The notes: a model not told the origin generated them from the letters alone. Numbered from the stretch's first letter, positions 1-9,017 are shown. The stretch is DNA of 36,197 bases from Kribbella turkmenica (GCF_004348725.1 NZ_SMKR01000064.1:1-36197); one strand, 5' to 3'. Numbers and translations are program-made.

Positions 1-617
1 ATCAGGGGGTTCTGGTACTGGGTGCCTTGGATCAGCCCCCAGTGGAGGCAGGTTGCGGGTGCGCAGTGTGAGCCGGCTGCCGATAGTCGGCCGATGACGC
101 TTCCTGGGCGGACCGCGGTGCCGACTTCGACCGATGGGACGACCGGCTCATACGTCGTACGGCGTGGGCCGGTGGAGATCACGACGACGCCGCGGCCGGC
201 CAGTTGGCCGGCGTACGTGATCGTGCCGGCGGTTGCGGCGCGGACGGGTTGTCCTGGTGAGCCGGAGAGGTCGACGCCGCGGTGGCCGGGGAGCCAGGGT
301 TCGGCCGGCAGGTCGAACGCGCGTACGACGGCTGGTCGGGGTGTCAGCGGCCAGACGGCAGGATCGGCCGCGGCTGCGGCCGGAACGGCGGTCGCGGCGG
401 ACAATGCGAGTGGCCCAGCAGCCACGGCGAGCGGTGCCACCGCCCGAAATCCGGCAGGCCTGAACCGGGCCAGGATCGGACATCGTGGCAGGTCTGCAGG
501 GGGGAGGGGAACGGTGTCCCGGGACAGCGGCGAGACGGCTCGGCGAAGACGTAGGGCGAAGCGGGCAGTGGGATCGGGGACGGGCAGATCGGGCCGGGGA
601 CGTCGGAAGGGGTTCAT
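1..617 (-). CDS. M23-family (LytM-like) exported protein, C-terminus cut by window edge
   Basis: Reading leftward from an ATG at 617, 205 codons stay open to the window edge. About residues 55-90 form an Ala/Leu/Val-rich segment ending in a run of Ala before Asp, which looks like a Sec signal peptide placed late. A shorter true start is therefore possible. The mature part has the lysostaphin/LytM fold signatures GHRGVDLSG (the H-x3-D zinc motif) and, near the edge, CLHWGL in place of the usual H-x-H motif. The family normally binds zinc and cleaves peptidoglycan cross-bridges outside the membrane, though many members are inactive scaffolds. Here the first His of H-x-H is Cys, so activity is uncertain. 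The gene diverges from rpsB, where I recall M23 proteins in other actinobacteria. Assignment to the fold is firm; catalytic activity is not. Confidence 0.8.
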   Translation of the reverse strand, partial: MNPFRRPRPDLPVPDPTARFALRLRRAVSPLSRDTVPLPPADLPRCPILARFRPAGFRAVAPLAVAAGPLALSAATAVPAAAAADPAVWPLTPRPAVVRAFDLPAEPWLPGHRGVDLSGSPGQPVRAATAGTITYAGQLAGRGVVVISTGPRRTTYEPVVPSVEVGTAVRPGSVIGRLSAAGSHCAPATCLHWGLIQGTQYQNPL

Positions 618-713
618 GGTTGGAATGTGCCGTGGAATCGGTTGCTCACGGCGGGTGAGTTCCGGGGCTGTGGACAACCCTGTGCCCGGTTCGCTTCCGC
701 GGGGGTGGTCCCG

Positions 714-940
714 TACACTGCCGGTGGCGTCCCATGCGAGTGGGACGACTACGCATGCCCGCACAAGAGCGCGTTCTCCTCGGTCCCGGCTGACGCCGGG
801 ATGAGTTCGTGCGACGGGCATCAGGAGTGGCGGGCCGCCCGGTCCGCCGCGAGCCAACCGAGTAGGCCCGGACAGGAACTGCGCCCCGGGCCGACAAAAG
901 GCCCGGATGAGCGCCCGGGCCGACAGGAGGAAACACCCTC
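714..940 (+). promoter_or_regulatory. rpsB promoter candidate and structured 5' leader
   Basis: This covers most of the 323-bp gap between the M23 gene and rpsB. TACACT (714-719) is a reasonable -10 box with only a weak -35 match about 18 bp upstream. The leader then shows a hairpin GTCCCA/TGGGAC (729-746), a hairpin CCCGGC/GCCGGG (785-800), and a segment GGCCCGG (900-906). That segment can pair either with CCGGGCC at 886-892 or with CCGGGCC at 915-921. The two partners belong to a 12-nt direct repeat (885-896 and 914-925), the second copy abutting the AGGAGG ribosome site (925-930). Ribosomal protein genes are often autoregulated through leader RNA; that this one is regulated is inference. 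Confidence 0.45.
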
Positions 941-1861
941 ATGGCCGTCGTGACCATGAAGCAGCTCCTTGAGAGCGGCGTGCACTTCGGGCACCAGACC
1001 CGGCGCTGGAACCCGAAGATGAAGCGCTACATCCTCACCGAGCGCAACGGCATCTACATCATCGACCTGCAGCAGTCGCTGTCGTACATCGACCGCGCCT
1101 ACGAGTTCGTCCGGAGCACTGTCGCCTCCGGCGGCTCGATCCTGTTCGTCGGGACCAAGAAGCAGGCCCAGGAAGCGATCGCCGAGCAGGCGACCCGGGT
1201 CGGCATGCCCTATGTGAACCAGCGCTGGCTGGGCGGCATGCTCACCAACTTCCAGACCGTCAACAAGCGGCTCCAGCGGCTCAAGGAGCTCGAGCTCATC
1301 GACTTCGACGACGTCGCAGGTTCGGGCGTCACGAAGAAGGAGCTGCTGCAGAAGCGGCGCGAGCACGACAAGCTGCTGAAGACCCTCGGCGGTATCCGCG
1401 ACATGGCCCGAGTTCCGGCCGCCGTGTGGATCGTGGACACCAAGAAGGAGCACCTCGCCGTCGACGAGGCGCGCAAGCTGAAGCTGCCGATCATCGGCAT
1501 CCTGGACACCAACTGCGACCCGGACGAGGTCGACTTCCCGATCCCGGGCAACGACGACGCGATCCGTTCGGTCGGCCTGCTGACCCGCGTGGTCGCCGAC
1601 GCCGTCGCCGACGGCCTGATGGCCCGCTCGGGCCAGGGCGCCGCCGCGGCCGGTGAGGAGCTGGGCGCCGAGGAGCCGCTGGCCGCCTGGGAGCGGGAGC
1701 TGCTGGAGAGCCAGAACGGCACCGCCAAGACCGACGCGGTGGCCGAGCAGCCGCCGGTCGCCGAGTCCGGTGCGGTCGCGGAGACCGTCGCCAAGGCCGA
1801 CGACACCCCGGTCGTGCCGGTCGACCCGGCCGAGGCGTCCGAGAAGTCCGACCAGGCCTGA
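941..1861 (+). CDS. rpsB: 30S ribosomal protein S2
   Basis: This is a 306-residue protein of the small ribosomal subunit, needed with S1-type proteins for mRNA binding on the 30S platform. Family hallmarks are visible: the N-terminal [32 protein letters not shown] near residue 35, and [10 protein letters not shown] near residue 95. The C-terminus past about residue 230 is an acidic, Ala/Val/Glu-rich low-complexity tail typical of actinobacterial S2 and longer than in E. coli. The ATG at 941 follows AGGAGG with a 10-nt gap. A strong hairpin lies just after the stop and tsf follows 187 bp later, the usual rpsB-tsf order. Confidence 0.98.
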   Translation: MAVVTMKQLLESGVHFGHQTRRWNPKMKRYILTERNGIYIIDLQQSLSYIDRAYEFVRSTVASGGSILFVGTKKQAQEAIAEQATRVGMPYVNQRWLGGMLTNFQTVNKRLQRLKELELIDFDDVAGSGVTKKELLQKRREHDKLLKTLGGIRDMARVPAAVWIVDTKKEHLAVDEARKLKLPIIGILDTNCDPDEVDFPIPGNDDAIRSVGLLTRVVADAVADGLMARSGQGAAAAGEELGAEEPLAAWERELLESQNGTAKTDAVAEQPPVAESGAVAETVAKADDTPVVPVDPAEASEKSDQA

Positions 1862-1869
1862 GTGCCTGT

Positions 1870-1895
1870 GGCCGCCCGGCTCGCGCCGGGCGGCC
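1870..1895 (+). terminator. GC-rich hairpin between rpsB and tsf
   Basis: GGCCGCCCGGC pairs perfectly with GCCGGGCGGCC across a four-base loop (TCGC), starting nine bases after the rpsB stop. There is no U-tract. It may act as a partial terminator or as an mRNA 3' stabiliser that sets the rpsB to tsf ratio. Confidence 0.6.
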
Positions 1896-2048
1896 GACCC
1901 GGACCGTACGGCCCACCGCAGACCGGCCGGAACGGGGTACCGGAGAACCACCGCGGTACACACCGGCCGGAACACCTCGCGGCCGGGCCGGGAAACCGCC
2001 CGCCGCAGTCCCCCAAGCTGACGCACCGACAAGACGAGAGAACGAGGA

Positions 2049-2867
2049 ATGGCGAACTACACCGCCGCTGACGTGAAGAAGCTCCGCGACGCCACCGGCG
2101 CGGGCATGATGGACGCGAAGAAGGCGCTCGAGGCGACCGACGGCGACTTCGAGAAGGCGATCGAGGAGCTGCGCATCAAGGGCGCGGCCAAGGCCGCCAA
2201 GCGCGGCGCCGAGCGCTCCGCCACCAACGGCCTGGTGGCCGCGGCGGAGAACGCCCTGGTGCAGCTCAACTGCGAGACCGACTTCGTCGCGAAGAACGAG
2301 CAGTTCCAGCAGCTCGCCGCCGACATCGTCGCGCACGCCGCGGCGAGCAAGGTGGGCGACGTCGAGGGCCTGCTGAGCGAGAAGCTGGCCGACGGCAAAA
2401 GCGTCGCCGAGAACATCGAGGCGCTGGCCGCGGTCATCGGCGAGAAGCTCGAGCTCGGCCGGGTGGCCGTGTTCGACGGCAAGGTCGCGGCGTACATGCA
2501 CAAGCGTGCCGCGGACCTGCCGGCCCAGGTCGGCGTCCTGGTCGAGTTCGAGGGTGACAACGTGGACGCCGCCCGCGGCGCCGCCATGCAGGCCGCCGCG
2601 ATGCGCCCGCTGTACACCACCCGCGACGAGGTCCCGGCCGAGACGGTCGAGAACGAGAAGCGGATCGCCGAGGCGACCGCCCGCGAGGAGGGCAAGCCGG
2701 AGCAGGCGCTGCCGAAGATCGTCGAGGGCCGGGTGAACGGCTTCTTCAAGGAGGTCGTGCTGCTCGAGCAGCCGTCGGTCCAGGAGAGCAAGAAGACCGT
2801 CAAGGCCGTGCTCGACGAGGCCGGCGTGACCGTGAAGCGGTTCGCCCGCTTCGAGGTCGGCGCCTGA
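2049..2867 (+). CDS. tsf: Translation elongation factor Ts
   Basis: This is the guanine nucleotide exchange factor that reloads EF-Tu with GTP in the cytoplasm. At 272 residues it has the usual actinobacterial length. It begins [20 protein letters not shown], a UBA-like N-terminal domain. The EF-Ts signature [13 protein letters not shown] and the TDFVAKN motif (about residues 77-83) that contacts EF-Tu are intact. The start is set by this conserved N-terminus; the nearest purine-rich stretch, GAGAG at 2036-2040, is a modest ribosome site. The gene lies between rpsB and pyrH. Confidence 0.98.
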   Translation: MANYTAADVKKLRDATGAGMMDAKKALEATDGDFEKAIEELRIKGAAKAAKRGAERSATNGLVAAAENALVQLNCETDFVAKNEQFQQLAADIVAHAAASKVGDVEGLLSEKLADGKSVAENIEALAAVIGEKLELGRVAVFDGKVAAYMHKRAADLPAQVGVLVEFEGDNVDAARGAAMQAAAMRPLYTTRDEVPAETVENEKRIAEATAREEGKPEQALPKIVEGRVNGFFKEVVLLEQPSVQESKKTVKAVLDEAGVTVKRFARFEVGA

Positions 2868-2913
2868 CCTTCGAAGGACCTGCGGCACAGCAACGATCGA
2901 GGAGGCCGGAATC

Positions 2914-3675
2914 GTGACGGAAACCCTGGGTACCGAGACGAGTCCGGCCTCTTCGCCGTTCGCCCCGGCCTATCACCGGGTGCTGCTCAAGCTGTCGGGT
3001 GAGGTGTTCGGCGGCGGCAAGCTCGGCGTCGATCCCGACGTGGTGAATTCGATCGCCAAGCAGATCGCCGAGGTGGCCCGGGCCGGTGTTCAGGTCGCCG
3101 TGGTGGTCGGTGGCGGCAACTTCTTCCGCGGCGCCGAGCTGCAGCAGCGCGGGATGGAGCGCAACCGCGCCGACTACATGGGCATGCTCGGCACGGTGAT
3201 GAACTGCCTGGCGTTGCAGGACTTCCTCGAGAAGCTCGGTATCGAGACCCGGGTGCAGACCGCGATCACGATGGGCCAGGTCGCCGAGCCCTACATCCCG
3301 CGCAAGGCGGAGCGGCACCTGGAGAAGGGCCGCGTGGTCATCTTCGGCGCCGGCTCCGGCATGCCGTACTTCTCCACCGACACGGTCGCCGCCCAGCGGG
3401 CGCTGGAGATCGGTGCCGAGGCCCTGCTGATGGGCAAGCAGGGGGTGGACGGGGTCTACGACTCCGACCCGAAGAAGAACCCGGACGCGGTGAAATTCGA
3501 CCAGCTCTCGTACGACGACTTCCTCGCCCGCGGCCTGCGCGTCGCCGACGCCACCGCGATCAGCCTGGCCCGCGACAACGCGCTGCCGATCGTGATCTTC
3601 GGCCTGGAGGAGGGCAACATCGCCCGGGTCGTCCACGGCGAGAAGATCGGGACGGTCGTCTCACCCGGTCAGTGA
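2914..3675 (+). CDS. pyrH: Uridylate (UMP) kinase
   Basis: This enzyme phosphorylates UMP to UDP with ATP in pyrimidine synthesis; bacterial PyrH is a hexamer of the amino acid kinase fold and unrelated to eukaryotic UMP/CMP kinases. The 253-residue protein shows [11 protein letters not shown] for the phosphate loop, [13 protein letters not shown], and [10 protein letters not shown], all diagnostic. It starts at GTG 2914 behind a strong GAGGAGG (2899-2905). The first 20 or so residues are a Ser/Pro-rich extension before the kinase fold. It sits 46 bp after tsf and is probably co-transcribed with it. A perfect palindrome follows the stop. Confidence 0.97.
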   Translation: MTETLGTETSPASSPFAPAYHRVLLKLSGEVFGGGKLGVDPDVVNSIAKQIAEVARAGVQVAVVVGGGNFFRGAELQQRGMERNRADYMGMLGTVMNCLALQDFLEKLGIETRVQTAITMGQVAEPYIPRKAERHLEKGRVVIFGAGSGMPYFSTDTVAAQRALEIGAEALLMGKQGVDGVYDSDPKKNPDAVKFDQLSYDDFLARGLRVADATAISLARDNALPIVIFGLEEGNIARVVHGEKIGTVVSPGQ

Positions 3676-3693
3676 GTACGGCGTACGCCGTAC
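3676..3693. repeat. 18-bp perfect palindrome after pyrH
   Basis: GTACGGCGTACGCCGTAC begins at the base after the pyrH stop codon and equals its own reverse complement. As RNA it would form a 7-bp stem with loop GUAC. It could be a weak terminator, an RNA processing stem or a protein site. Confidence 0.5.
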
Positions 3694-3761
3694 CGGAGGA
3701 CCGGGATCGGCCCCGCGGCGGACAAGCACTAGGATCGGTCGACATACGGGCATGACGTCCG

Positions 3762-3828
3762 TTGTCTGGTAAACCTGCGTTCGTAGGTTGCTGTGTTGTT
3801 GGTTTGGGGAGGCCGCGCCGAGGCGGCC
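3762..3828 (+). promoter_or_regulatory. Candidate frr promoter and leader hairpin
   Basis: TTGTCT (3762-3767) and TAGGTT (3784-3789) are 16 bp apart and could form a weak sigma-70-type promoter for frr-cdsA. Downstream, GGCCGC (3811-3816) pairs with GCGGCC (3823-3828), leaving the frr ribosome site GAGGA free just after the stem. Both are pattern matches only. Confidence 0.3.
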
Positions 3829-3848
3829 CTGAGGAAGCGAGGAATGTC

Positions 3849-4406
3849 GTGATCGACGAAGCTCTCCGCGAAGCCGAGCAGAAGATGGCGAAGGCCGTGG
3901 AATTCGCGAAGGACGACTTCGCCGCGATCCGCACCGGCCGGGCCCACCCGCAGATGTTCGCGGGCATCCTGGCCGACTACTACGGCAGCCCGACGCCGCT
4001 GCAGCAGCTGGCCGGTTTCCAGGTGCCGGAACCCCGCACGGTGCTGATCTCGCCGTACGACAAGGGCGCGATGGCGGCGATCGAGAAGGCGATCCGCGAC
4101 TCCGACCTGGGCGTGAACCCGGGTAACGACGGCGCGGTGATCCGGGTGGTCATGCCGCAGCTGACCGAGGAGCGGCGCAAGGAGTACATCAAGGTCGCCA
4201 AGTCCAAGGCCGAGGAGGCCCGGGTCTCGGTGCGCAACATCCGCCGGCACGCCATGGACCAGGTGCACAAGACCGTCAAGGGCGGCGACGCGGGCGAGGA
4301 CGAGGGCAAGAGTGCTGAGAAGCGGCTCGACGGGTTGACGAAGAAGTACGTCGACTCGATCGACGACCTGCTCAAGCACAAGGAAGCCGAACTGCTCGAG
4401 GTGTGA
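3849..4406 (+). CDS. frr: Ribosome recycling factor
   Basis: RRF splits the post-termination 70S ribosome together with EF-G. The GTG at 3849, behind GAGGA (3839-3843), gives exactly 185 residues, the standard family length. The upstream reading frame adds Cys/Gly-rich residues that do not belong to the family, so the longer start was not used. Visible features are [14 protein letters not shown] near residue 25, the conserved SPYDKGAM hinge region, and the C-terminal coiled-coil-type helices rich in Lys and Glu, including RRHAMDQ. The stop overlaps the cdsA ATG by one base (TGATG), so the two are translationally coupled. Confidence 0.97.
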   Translation: MIDEALREAEQKMAKAVEFAKDDFAAIRTGRAHPQMFAGILADYYGSPTPLQQLAGFQVPEPRTVLISPYDKGAMAAIEKAIRDSDLGVNPGNDGAVIRVVMPQLTEERRKEYIKVAKSKAEEARVSVRNIRRHAMDQVHKTVKGGDAGEDEGKSAEKRLDGLTKKYVDSIDDLLKHKEAELLEV

Positions 4407-5248
4407 TGGGCGTCGAGAGCACGCCCGCGCCGAGTCCCAGCCCGAGCCGCGCCGGCCGCAACCTGCCGGCGGCGATCGCGGTCGGGGTCGGCCTCGGCGC
4501 ACTGATCCTCGGGTCGTTGTTCTGGCAGAAGGTGCTGTTCGCGTTCCTCGTGCTGGCGGTCGTGCTGCTGGCCGTCGACGAGATGATCAAGGCGCTGCGG
4601 ACGGGCGGCGCGGTCATCCCGCGCATTCCGTTGTTCGTGGGTACGGCGGCGATGCTGGTCGCGGCGTACTTCGGCGGCCCGATGGCGCTGCTGGTCGCGA
4701 TGGCGCTCACGGTGCTGGCGACGATCTTCTGGCGGATGCCGGGGGGCTCGGTCGGCTTCGTCCGCGACACCAGCGCCGGCGTGTTCCTGATCGGCTACGT
4801 CCCGTTGCTGGCCGGGTTCGCGATCCTGCTGGTCCAGCCGGAGGCGGACGGCCCGCAGCGGGTGCTGACGTTCTTCCTGGTCGTGGTCGCCAGCGATGTC
4901 GGCGGCTACGCCGCCGGTGTGCTGTTCGGCAAGCATCCGATGGCGCCGACCATCAGCCCGAAGAAGTCCTGGGAGGGCTTCGCGGGTTCGACGCTCGGCT
5001 GTATCGGCGCCGGCATAGGTTCGGTCGTCTGGCTGCTGGACGGGCACTGGTGGGCCGGTGCGATCATCGGTGCGGTCGCCGTGTGCACCGCGACCGTGGG
5101 CGATCTCGGCGAGTCGATGATCAAGCGCGACCTCGGCATCAAGGACATGTCCAACCTGCTGCCGGGTCACGGCGGCGTCATGGACCGGCTGGACTCCTTG
5201 CTGGCAACGGCTCCCGCGGTCTGGCTGCTGCTCCACCTGCTCGCCTGA
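4406..5248 (+). CDS. cdsA: Phosphatidate cytidylyltransferase (CDP-diglyceride synthase)
   Basis: This integral membrane enzyme makes CDP-diacylglycerol from phosphatidic acid and CTP, the branch point for all membrane phospholipids. The 280-residue protein has a short polar N-terminus and about eight hydrophobic helices. The CDS signature lies near the C-terminus (about residues 232-262): SMIKRDLGIKDMSNLLPGHG followed by GVMDRLDS, with its metal-binding acidic residues intact. The ATG at 4406 shares one base with the frr stop. A GTG three bases earlier is in frame but less likely. The frr-cdsA pairing is conserved across actinobacteria. Confidence 0.96.
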   Translation: MGVESTPAPSPSPSRAGRNLPAAIAVGVGLGALILGSLFWQKVLFAFLVLAVVLLAVDEMIKALRTGGAVIPRIPLFVGTAAMLVAAYFGGPMALLVAMALTVLATIFWRMPGGSVGFVRDTSAGVFLIGYVPLLAGFAILLVQPEADGPQRVLTFFLVVVASDVGGYAAGVLFGKHPMAPTISPKKSWEGFAGSTLGCIGAGIGSVVWLLDGHWWAGAIIGAVAVCTATVGDLGESMIKRDLGIKDMSNLLPGHGGVMDRLDSLLATAPAVWLLLHLLA

Positions 5249-5258
5249 TGAGGACCTC

Positions 5259-5846
5259 ATGACGATCGCGCCCGACGGCCGGCCGCTCGCCGGCAACGTC
5301 GTACGGCTGGACCGACTCGTTGCCGCCGACATCGAACCGCTGTTCGACGCGATCGCGCACGAGCAGGTGTACGAGTCCGGATTCGGCGGTGGTGTCGCCG
5401 GCCTCGCCGCGAACGCGGCGGAGATGGCCGAGCAGTGGGTGGAGTCGTCCGCCCAGCGGGTGGCCTACGTCGTCCGGCTGGTTGCCGACGGCACCGTCGT
5501 CGGTACGACGAGCCTCGGCGACGTCGACCTCGGCAACGAGTCGGTCCACCTCGGCTGGACCGGGTACGCGCCGGCGGTCTGGGGGACCGCGGTCAACCCG
5601 GAGTGCAAACTCCTGCTGCTGCGGCACGCGTTCGAGGACTGCGGCTTCGGCCGGGTGAAGATCCAGACCGGTACGGCGAACGCCCGGTCCCAGGCGGCGA
5701 TCGCGAAGCTGGGCGCGACCCGGGAGGGCGTGCTGCGCCGGCACAAGCGGCTCGCAGACGGGTCGTTCCGCGACACCGTGGTGTTCTCGATCCTGGCCGA
5801 CGAGTGGCCGGAGGTCCGCAAGCGGCTCGAGGACCGGCTCAGCTGA
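5259..5846 (+). CDS. GNAT N-acetyltransferase, RimJ/RimL-like
   Basis: This 195-residue protein resembles the RimL branch of acetyl-CoA-dependent N-acetyltransferases. Features that point there are GNVVRLDRL near the start, a central VGTTSLGDVDL strand with LGWTGYAPAVWGT, and the C-terminal ARSQAAIAKLGATREG, LRRHKRLADG and RDTVVFSIL run typical of RimJ/RimL relatives. It starts at ATG 5259 with GAGGA close upstream, ten bases after cdsA, so it is probably the last gene of that transcript. Its 3' end overlaps the convergent oxidoreductase gene by eight bases. The substrate cannot be read from the sequence; a protein N-terminus, an antibiotic or a small amine are all possible. Confidence 0.85.
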   Translation: MTIAPDGRPLAGNVVRLDRLVAADIEPLFDAIAHEQVYESGFGGGVAGLAANAAEMAEQWVESSAQRVAYVVRLVADGTVVGTTSLGDVDLGNESVHLGWTGYAPAVWGTAVNPECKLLLLRHAFEDCGFGRVKIQTGTANARSQAAIAKLGATREGVLRRHKRLADGSFRDTVVFSILADEWPEVRKRLEDRLS

Positions 5847-6846
5847 CGGTGCTGCGTGTCCCGGCCAGCTCGGCGAGGGCAGCGTACGACGCGAGCAGGT
5901 CCGACCGGTCGTAGGTGCTTGTCGTCAGCAACACCTCGTCGGCGGCGGTGCGGCGTACCAGCCCGCCCAGCGCTTCGTCGACCTCCGAAGGGGCCCCGTA
6001 GATCTGGCCGCGCAGGGTCTGCTCGAAGAAGCCGCGCTCCTTCTCGGTCATGTCCCGGTCCTGCGCCGGCTCCAAGGGCGGAAAGACGCCGCGTGTGCGC
6101 GAGTACGCGCTGGACCACGCCTCAGGCAGTAGTAGCTGACGAGCCTGCTCTGTGGTCGCGGCAACCGCAGCAGTCACCGCCAGTACGACGTACGGCCGCG
6201 GGGCCCACGTGGACGGCTGGGACTCGCTGCGGTAGCGGTCCAGCAGCCGCAGCAGGTCCGACTCGGCTCTGACGCCGGCGATGACCAGGGGGAGACCCAG
6301 CGAGGCGGCCAGGAGTGCGCCTTCGCCGACAGCGAGGACGAAAGGCGGGACGCGGAGTCCCTCGCCTGGGCGGGCGTGGACCTGTGGATGGTTCTGCTGG
6401 GTCCCGTCGAAGTAGCCGAGGAGTTCTCGCACCTGGTCCGCGAAGTCCTCGGCGGCGTCCTTCTCGACGCCGAGTGCTCGGCGGATGCCGTTGGTGAAGC
6501 CGACCGACCGGCCCAGACCCATGTCGATGCGGCCAGGGAAGAGGGACTCGAGCACGCCGAACTGTTCGGCGACCACGAGCGGGCGGTGGTTCGGCAGCAT
6601 CACGCCGCCGGTGCCGACCCGGATCCGCCTCGTGCCGGCTGCGACGGCCGCGGCCAGCACGGTCGGCGCTGATCCGGCTACTCCGGGGACGCTGTGGTGC
6701 TCCGAAACCCAGAAGCGTTCGTAGCCGAGCTCTTCCACCTGCTGCGCGAGCGCGACCGTCTGTCGCAGAGTCTCCGCCTCCGACTCGCCTATCCGGGTCC
6801 GCGAACGATCGAGCACGGACAGGGGCACACCGGCCAAGGCAGACAT
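5839..6846 (-). CDS. LLM-class flavin-dependent oxidoreductase
   Basis: This 335-residue protein has the bacterial-luciferase-like TIM barrel fold. It begins with a short strand (PLSVLDRS), then LAQQVEELGYERFWVSEHHS, the family's typical first helix and active-site loop. VGTGGVMLPNHRPLVVAEQFG and GRIDMGLGRS follow, matching the subgroup often annotated MsnO8/YhbW-like. Such enzymes use FMN or F420; the cofactor is not decided by anything I can see. The ATG at 6846 is the first start that leaves a family-like N-terminus; the open frame continues far upstream but reads antisense to rlmN. It diverges from rlmN and ends inside the 3' end of the GNAT gene. Confidence 0.88.
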   Translation of the reverse strand: MSALAGVPLSVLDRSRTRIGESEAETLRQTVALAQQVEELGYERFWVSEHHSVPGVAGSAPTVLAAAVAAGTRRIRVGTGGVMLPNHRPLVVAEQFGVLESLFPGRIDMGLGRSVGFTNGIRRALGVEKDAAEDFADQVRELLGYFDGTQQNHPQVHARPGEGLRVPPFVLAVGEGALLAASLGLPLVIAGVRAESDLLRLLDRYRSESQPSTWAPRPYVVLAVTAAVAATTEQARQLLLPEAWSSAYSRTRGVFPPLEPAQDRDMTEKERGFFEQTLRGQIYGAPSEVDEALGGLVRRTAADEVLLTTSTYDRSDLLASYAALAELAGTRSTVS

Positions 6847-6987
6847 ACGAGTTCCAACGGTCGGTCCGGGAAGCCCATTCCTTCGATCTGGACGGAACGG
6901 GTCGGCGATCAGGACGGCTGTGATCCTCCGCACGTCCTGGATGTGAATTTGTGAAAGGCGCCGGCGGCGGGCGACAATGGATCGGTT

Positions 6988-8106
6988 ATGACTACCTCCC
7001 TTCCGCTGGTGTTCGACGAGCCACGCCGTGCCAAGAAGCCGCCGCGGCACCTGGCCGACCTGAGCGGCGAGGAGCGGCGTACGGCGGTCGCCGCGCTGGG
7101 GGAGCCCGCGTTCCGGGCCAAGCAACTGTCGAACCACTACTTCTCCCGGCTGGTGTCCGACCCGGCCGAGATGACCGACCTGCCGGCCGCGACCCGCGAC
7201 AAGCTGGTCGCCGAGCTGATGCCGCCGCTGCTCACCCGGGTGCGCGACCTGGAGTGCGACAACGGGCAGACCCGCAAGACGCTGTGGAAGCTGCTCGACG
7301 GCTCGCTGGTCGAGTCCGTGCTGATGCGGTACCCGGACCGCGCCACCATGTGCGTGTCCTCGCAGGCCGGTTGCGGGATGGCGTGCCCGTTCTGCGCGAC
7401 CGGCCAGGCCGGGCTGACCCGGAACATGACCACGGCGGAGATCGTCGAGCAGGTCGTCGACGGCGCCCGCGCGCTGGCCCGCGGTGAGATCGCCGGCGGT
7501 CCCGGCCGGGTCAGCAACATCGTGTTCATGGGCATGGGCGAGCCGATGGCGAACTACACGGCCGTGATCGGCGCCGTCCGGCGGTTCACGGACCCGTCGC
7601 CGGAGGGCCTCGGCATCTCCGCCCGGGGCGTCACCGTGTCGACCGTCGGGCTGGTGCCGCGGATCAACCAGCTCGCCACCGAGGGCATCCCGGTCACGCT
7701 CGCGCTGTCCCTGCACGCCCCGGACGACGAACTGCGCGACGAGCTCGTGCCGATCAACAACCGCTGGAAGGTCGACGAGGTGCTCGACGCGGCCTGGGCG
7801 TACGCGCAGCAGACCAAGCGCCGGGTGTCGATCGAGTACGCGATGATCCGCGACATCAACGACCACGCCTGGCGCGCGGACCTGCTGGCCGAGAAGCTGG
7901 CGGCCCGTGGCGACTGGGGCTGGGTGCACGTCAACCTGATCCCGCTGAACCCGACGCCGGGCTCCCAGTGGACCGCGTCCGACCCGGCCGACGAGCGGGA
8001 GTTCGTCCGCCGGCTGCAGGCCGGCGGCATCCCGACCACCGTCCGCGACACCCGCGGCCAGGAGATCGACGGCGCCTGCGGCCAGCTGGCCGCCACCAGT
8101 CGCTGA
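6988..8106 (+). CDS. rlmN: Dual-specificity 23S rRNA (A2503-C2)/tRNA (A37-C2) methyltransferase
   Basis: This radical-SAM enzyme methylates C2 of A2503 in 23S rRNA and of A37 in some tRNAs. In this 372-residue protein the 4Fe-4S/SAM motif is C129-x3-C133-x2-C136 ([15 protein letters not shown]). The two extra cysteines used in the ping-pong methyl transfer are also present: C122, and C364 in the C-terminal [19 protein letters not shown] and SLHAPDD further support the family. The ATG at 6988 lacks a clear ribosome site; GACAAT ends 9 nt upstream, so a short-leader transcript is possible. In other actinobacteria rlmN often follows cdsA, as here apart from two intervening genes. Confidence 0.97.
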   Translation: MTTSLPLVFDEPRRAKKPPRHLADLSGEERRTAVAALGEPAFRAKQLSNHYFSRLVSDPAEMTDLPAATRDKLVAELMPPLLTRVRDLECDNGQTRKTLWKLLDGSLVESVLMRYPDRATMCVSSQAGCGMACPFCATGQAGLTRNMTTAEIVEQVVDGARALARGEIAGGPGRVSNIVFMGMGEPMANYTAVIGAVRRFTDPSPEGLGISARGVTVSTVGLVPRINQLATEGIPVTLALSLHAPDDELRDELVPINNRWKVDEVLDAAWAYAQQTKRRVSIEYAMIRDINDHAWRADLLAEKLAARGDWGWVHVNLIPLNPTPGSQWTASDPADEREFVRRLQAGGIPTTVRDTRGQEIDGACGQLAATSR

Positions 8107-8136
8107 GGCCGATCAGCGGAGTGGGATGATCGGGAG

Positions 8137-8988
8137 GTGAAGATCCTCTCGATTCAGTCGGCTGTTGCCTATGGCCATGTGGGGAACTCGGCAGCAGTGT
8201 TTCCGCTGCAGCGCATCGGGGTCGAGGTGTTGCCGGTGTACACGGTGAACTTCTCGAATCACACCGGGTACGGGGCCTGGCGGGGGCCGTTGATCAGTCC
8301 GGACGACGTACGCGAGGTTCTGCTGGGGATCGAGGAGCGGGGAGTTCTGCCGCAGATCGACGTGGTGCTCTCCGGCTACCAGGGCGGCGAGGGGATCGCG
8401 GAGGTGATCCTCGAGACGGTGAAGCGGGTGAAGGCGGCCAATCCCGCGGCGGTGTACTCCTGCGACCCGGTGATGGGCAACGCGAAGTCCGGTTGCTTCG
8501 TCGCCCCGGCGATCCCTGTGCTCCTGCGCGACCGGGTCGTTCCGGCGGCGGACCTCATCACGCCCAACCAGTTCGAGCTGGGCTTTCTGACCGGCACGGA
8601 GCCGGACACGCTCGAGTCCACGCTGGCCTCGGTCGAGCTGGTCCGCGCGACCGGTCCGCGCACGGTGCTCGTCACCAGTGTCGAGCGGCCCGACCGCGAG
8701 GAGGGCACGATCGAGATGCTGGCCGTCGGGGACGGCGGTGCATGGCTCGTGCAGACGCCGTACATCCCGATGAAGGCGAACGGCTCGGGCGACGTGACGG
8801 CTGCCCTCTTCACTGCGCACCACCGCCGCACCGGTGATCTCGCGGAGGCGCTCGCCCACACGACCTCGAGCGTCTTCGAGCTGCTCTCGCGTACCCATGA
8901 GTCGGGGCAGCGCGAGTTGCAGCTGGTCGAGTCACAGGAGGCGTACGCACACCCGAAGCTGGAGTTCACTCCTCGCCAGGTCGTCTAG
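8137..8988 (+). CDS. pdxY: Pyridoxal kinase, PdxY type
   Basis: It phosphorylates pyridoxal (and related vitamers) to PLP in the vitamin B6 salvage pathway, in the cytoplasm. The 283-residue ribokinase-fold protein opens with MKILSIQSAVAYGHVGNSAA, the PdxY/PdxK hallmark, then NFSNHTGYGAWRG, SGYQGGEGIAEVI, SCDPVMGN and, near residue 215, KANGSGDVTAALF with the catalytic Asp of the GxGD motif. The GTG at 8137 directly follows GGGAG, too close for normal Shine-Dalgarno use, whereas GATGAT (8125-8130) ends 6 nt upstream. A leaderless start is therefore possible. It lies 30 bp after rlmN and converges on the LOG-family gene. Confidence 0.95.
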   Translation: MKILSIQSAVAYGHVGNSAAVFPLQRIGVEVLPVYTVNFSNHTGYGAWRGPLISPDDVREVLLGIEERGVLPQIDVVLSGYQGGEGIAEVILETVKRVKAANPAAVYSCDPVMGNAKSGCFVAPAIPVLLRDRVVPAADLITPNQFELGFLTGTEPDTLESTLASVELVRATGPRTVLVTSVERPDREEGTIEMLAVGDGGAWLVQTPYIPMKANGSGDVTAALFTAHHRRTGDLAEALAHTTSSVFELLSRTHESGQRELQLVESQEAYAHPKLEFTPRQVV

Positions 8989-9017
8989 GCGCAACGCTGA
9001 ACGCCGCAGTGGTCGGC

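Noticed and set aside
22..804. Plus-strand frame over the M23 gene and rpsB leader
   Set aside because: The minus strand has a signal peptide and M23 motifs; the plus frame is Arg/Gly/Ser-biased without features.
821..2032. Long minus-strand open frame antisense to rpsB (about 400 codons)
   Set aside because: Typical open antisense frame in high-GC coding DNA; Arg/Gly/His/Leu-biased composition with no domain, while the plus strand is clearly rpsB.
3762..3848. N-terminal extension of frr from TTG 3762
   Set aside because: The extra residues are Cys/Gly-rich and unlike RRF; GTG 3849 has a ribosome site and gives the standard 185 residues.
6847..7929. Upstream extension of the LLM oxidoreductase frame
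   Set aside because: It reads antisense to rlmN and lacks family similarity; the ATG at 6846 gives a normal N-terminus.
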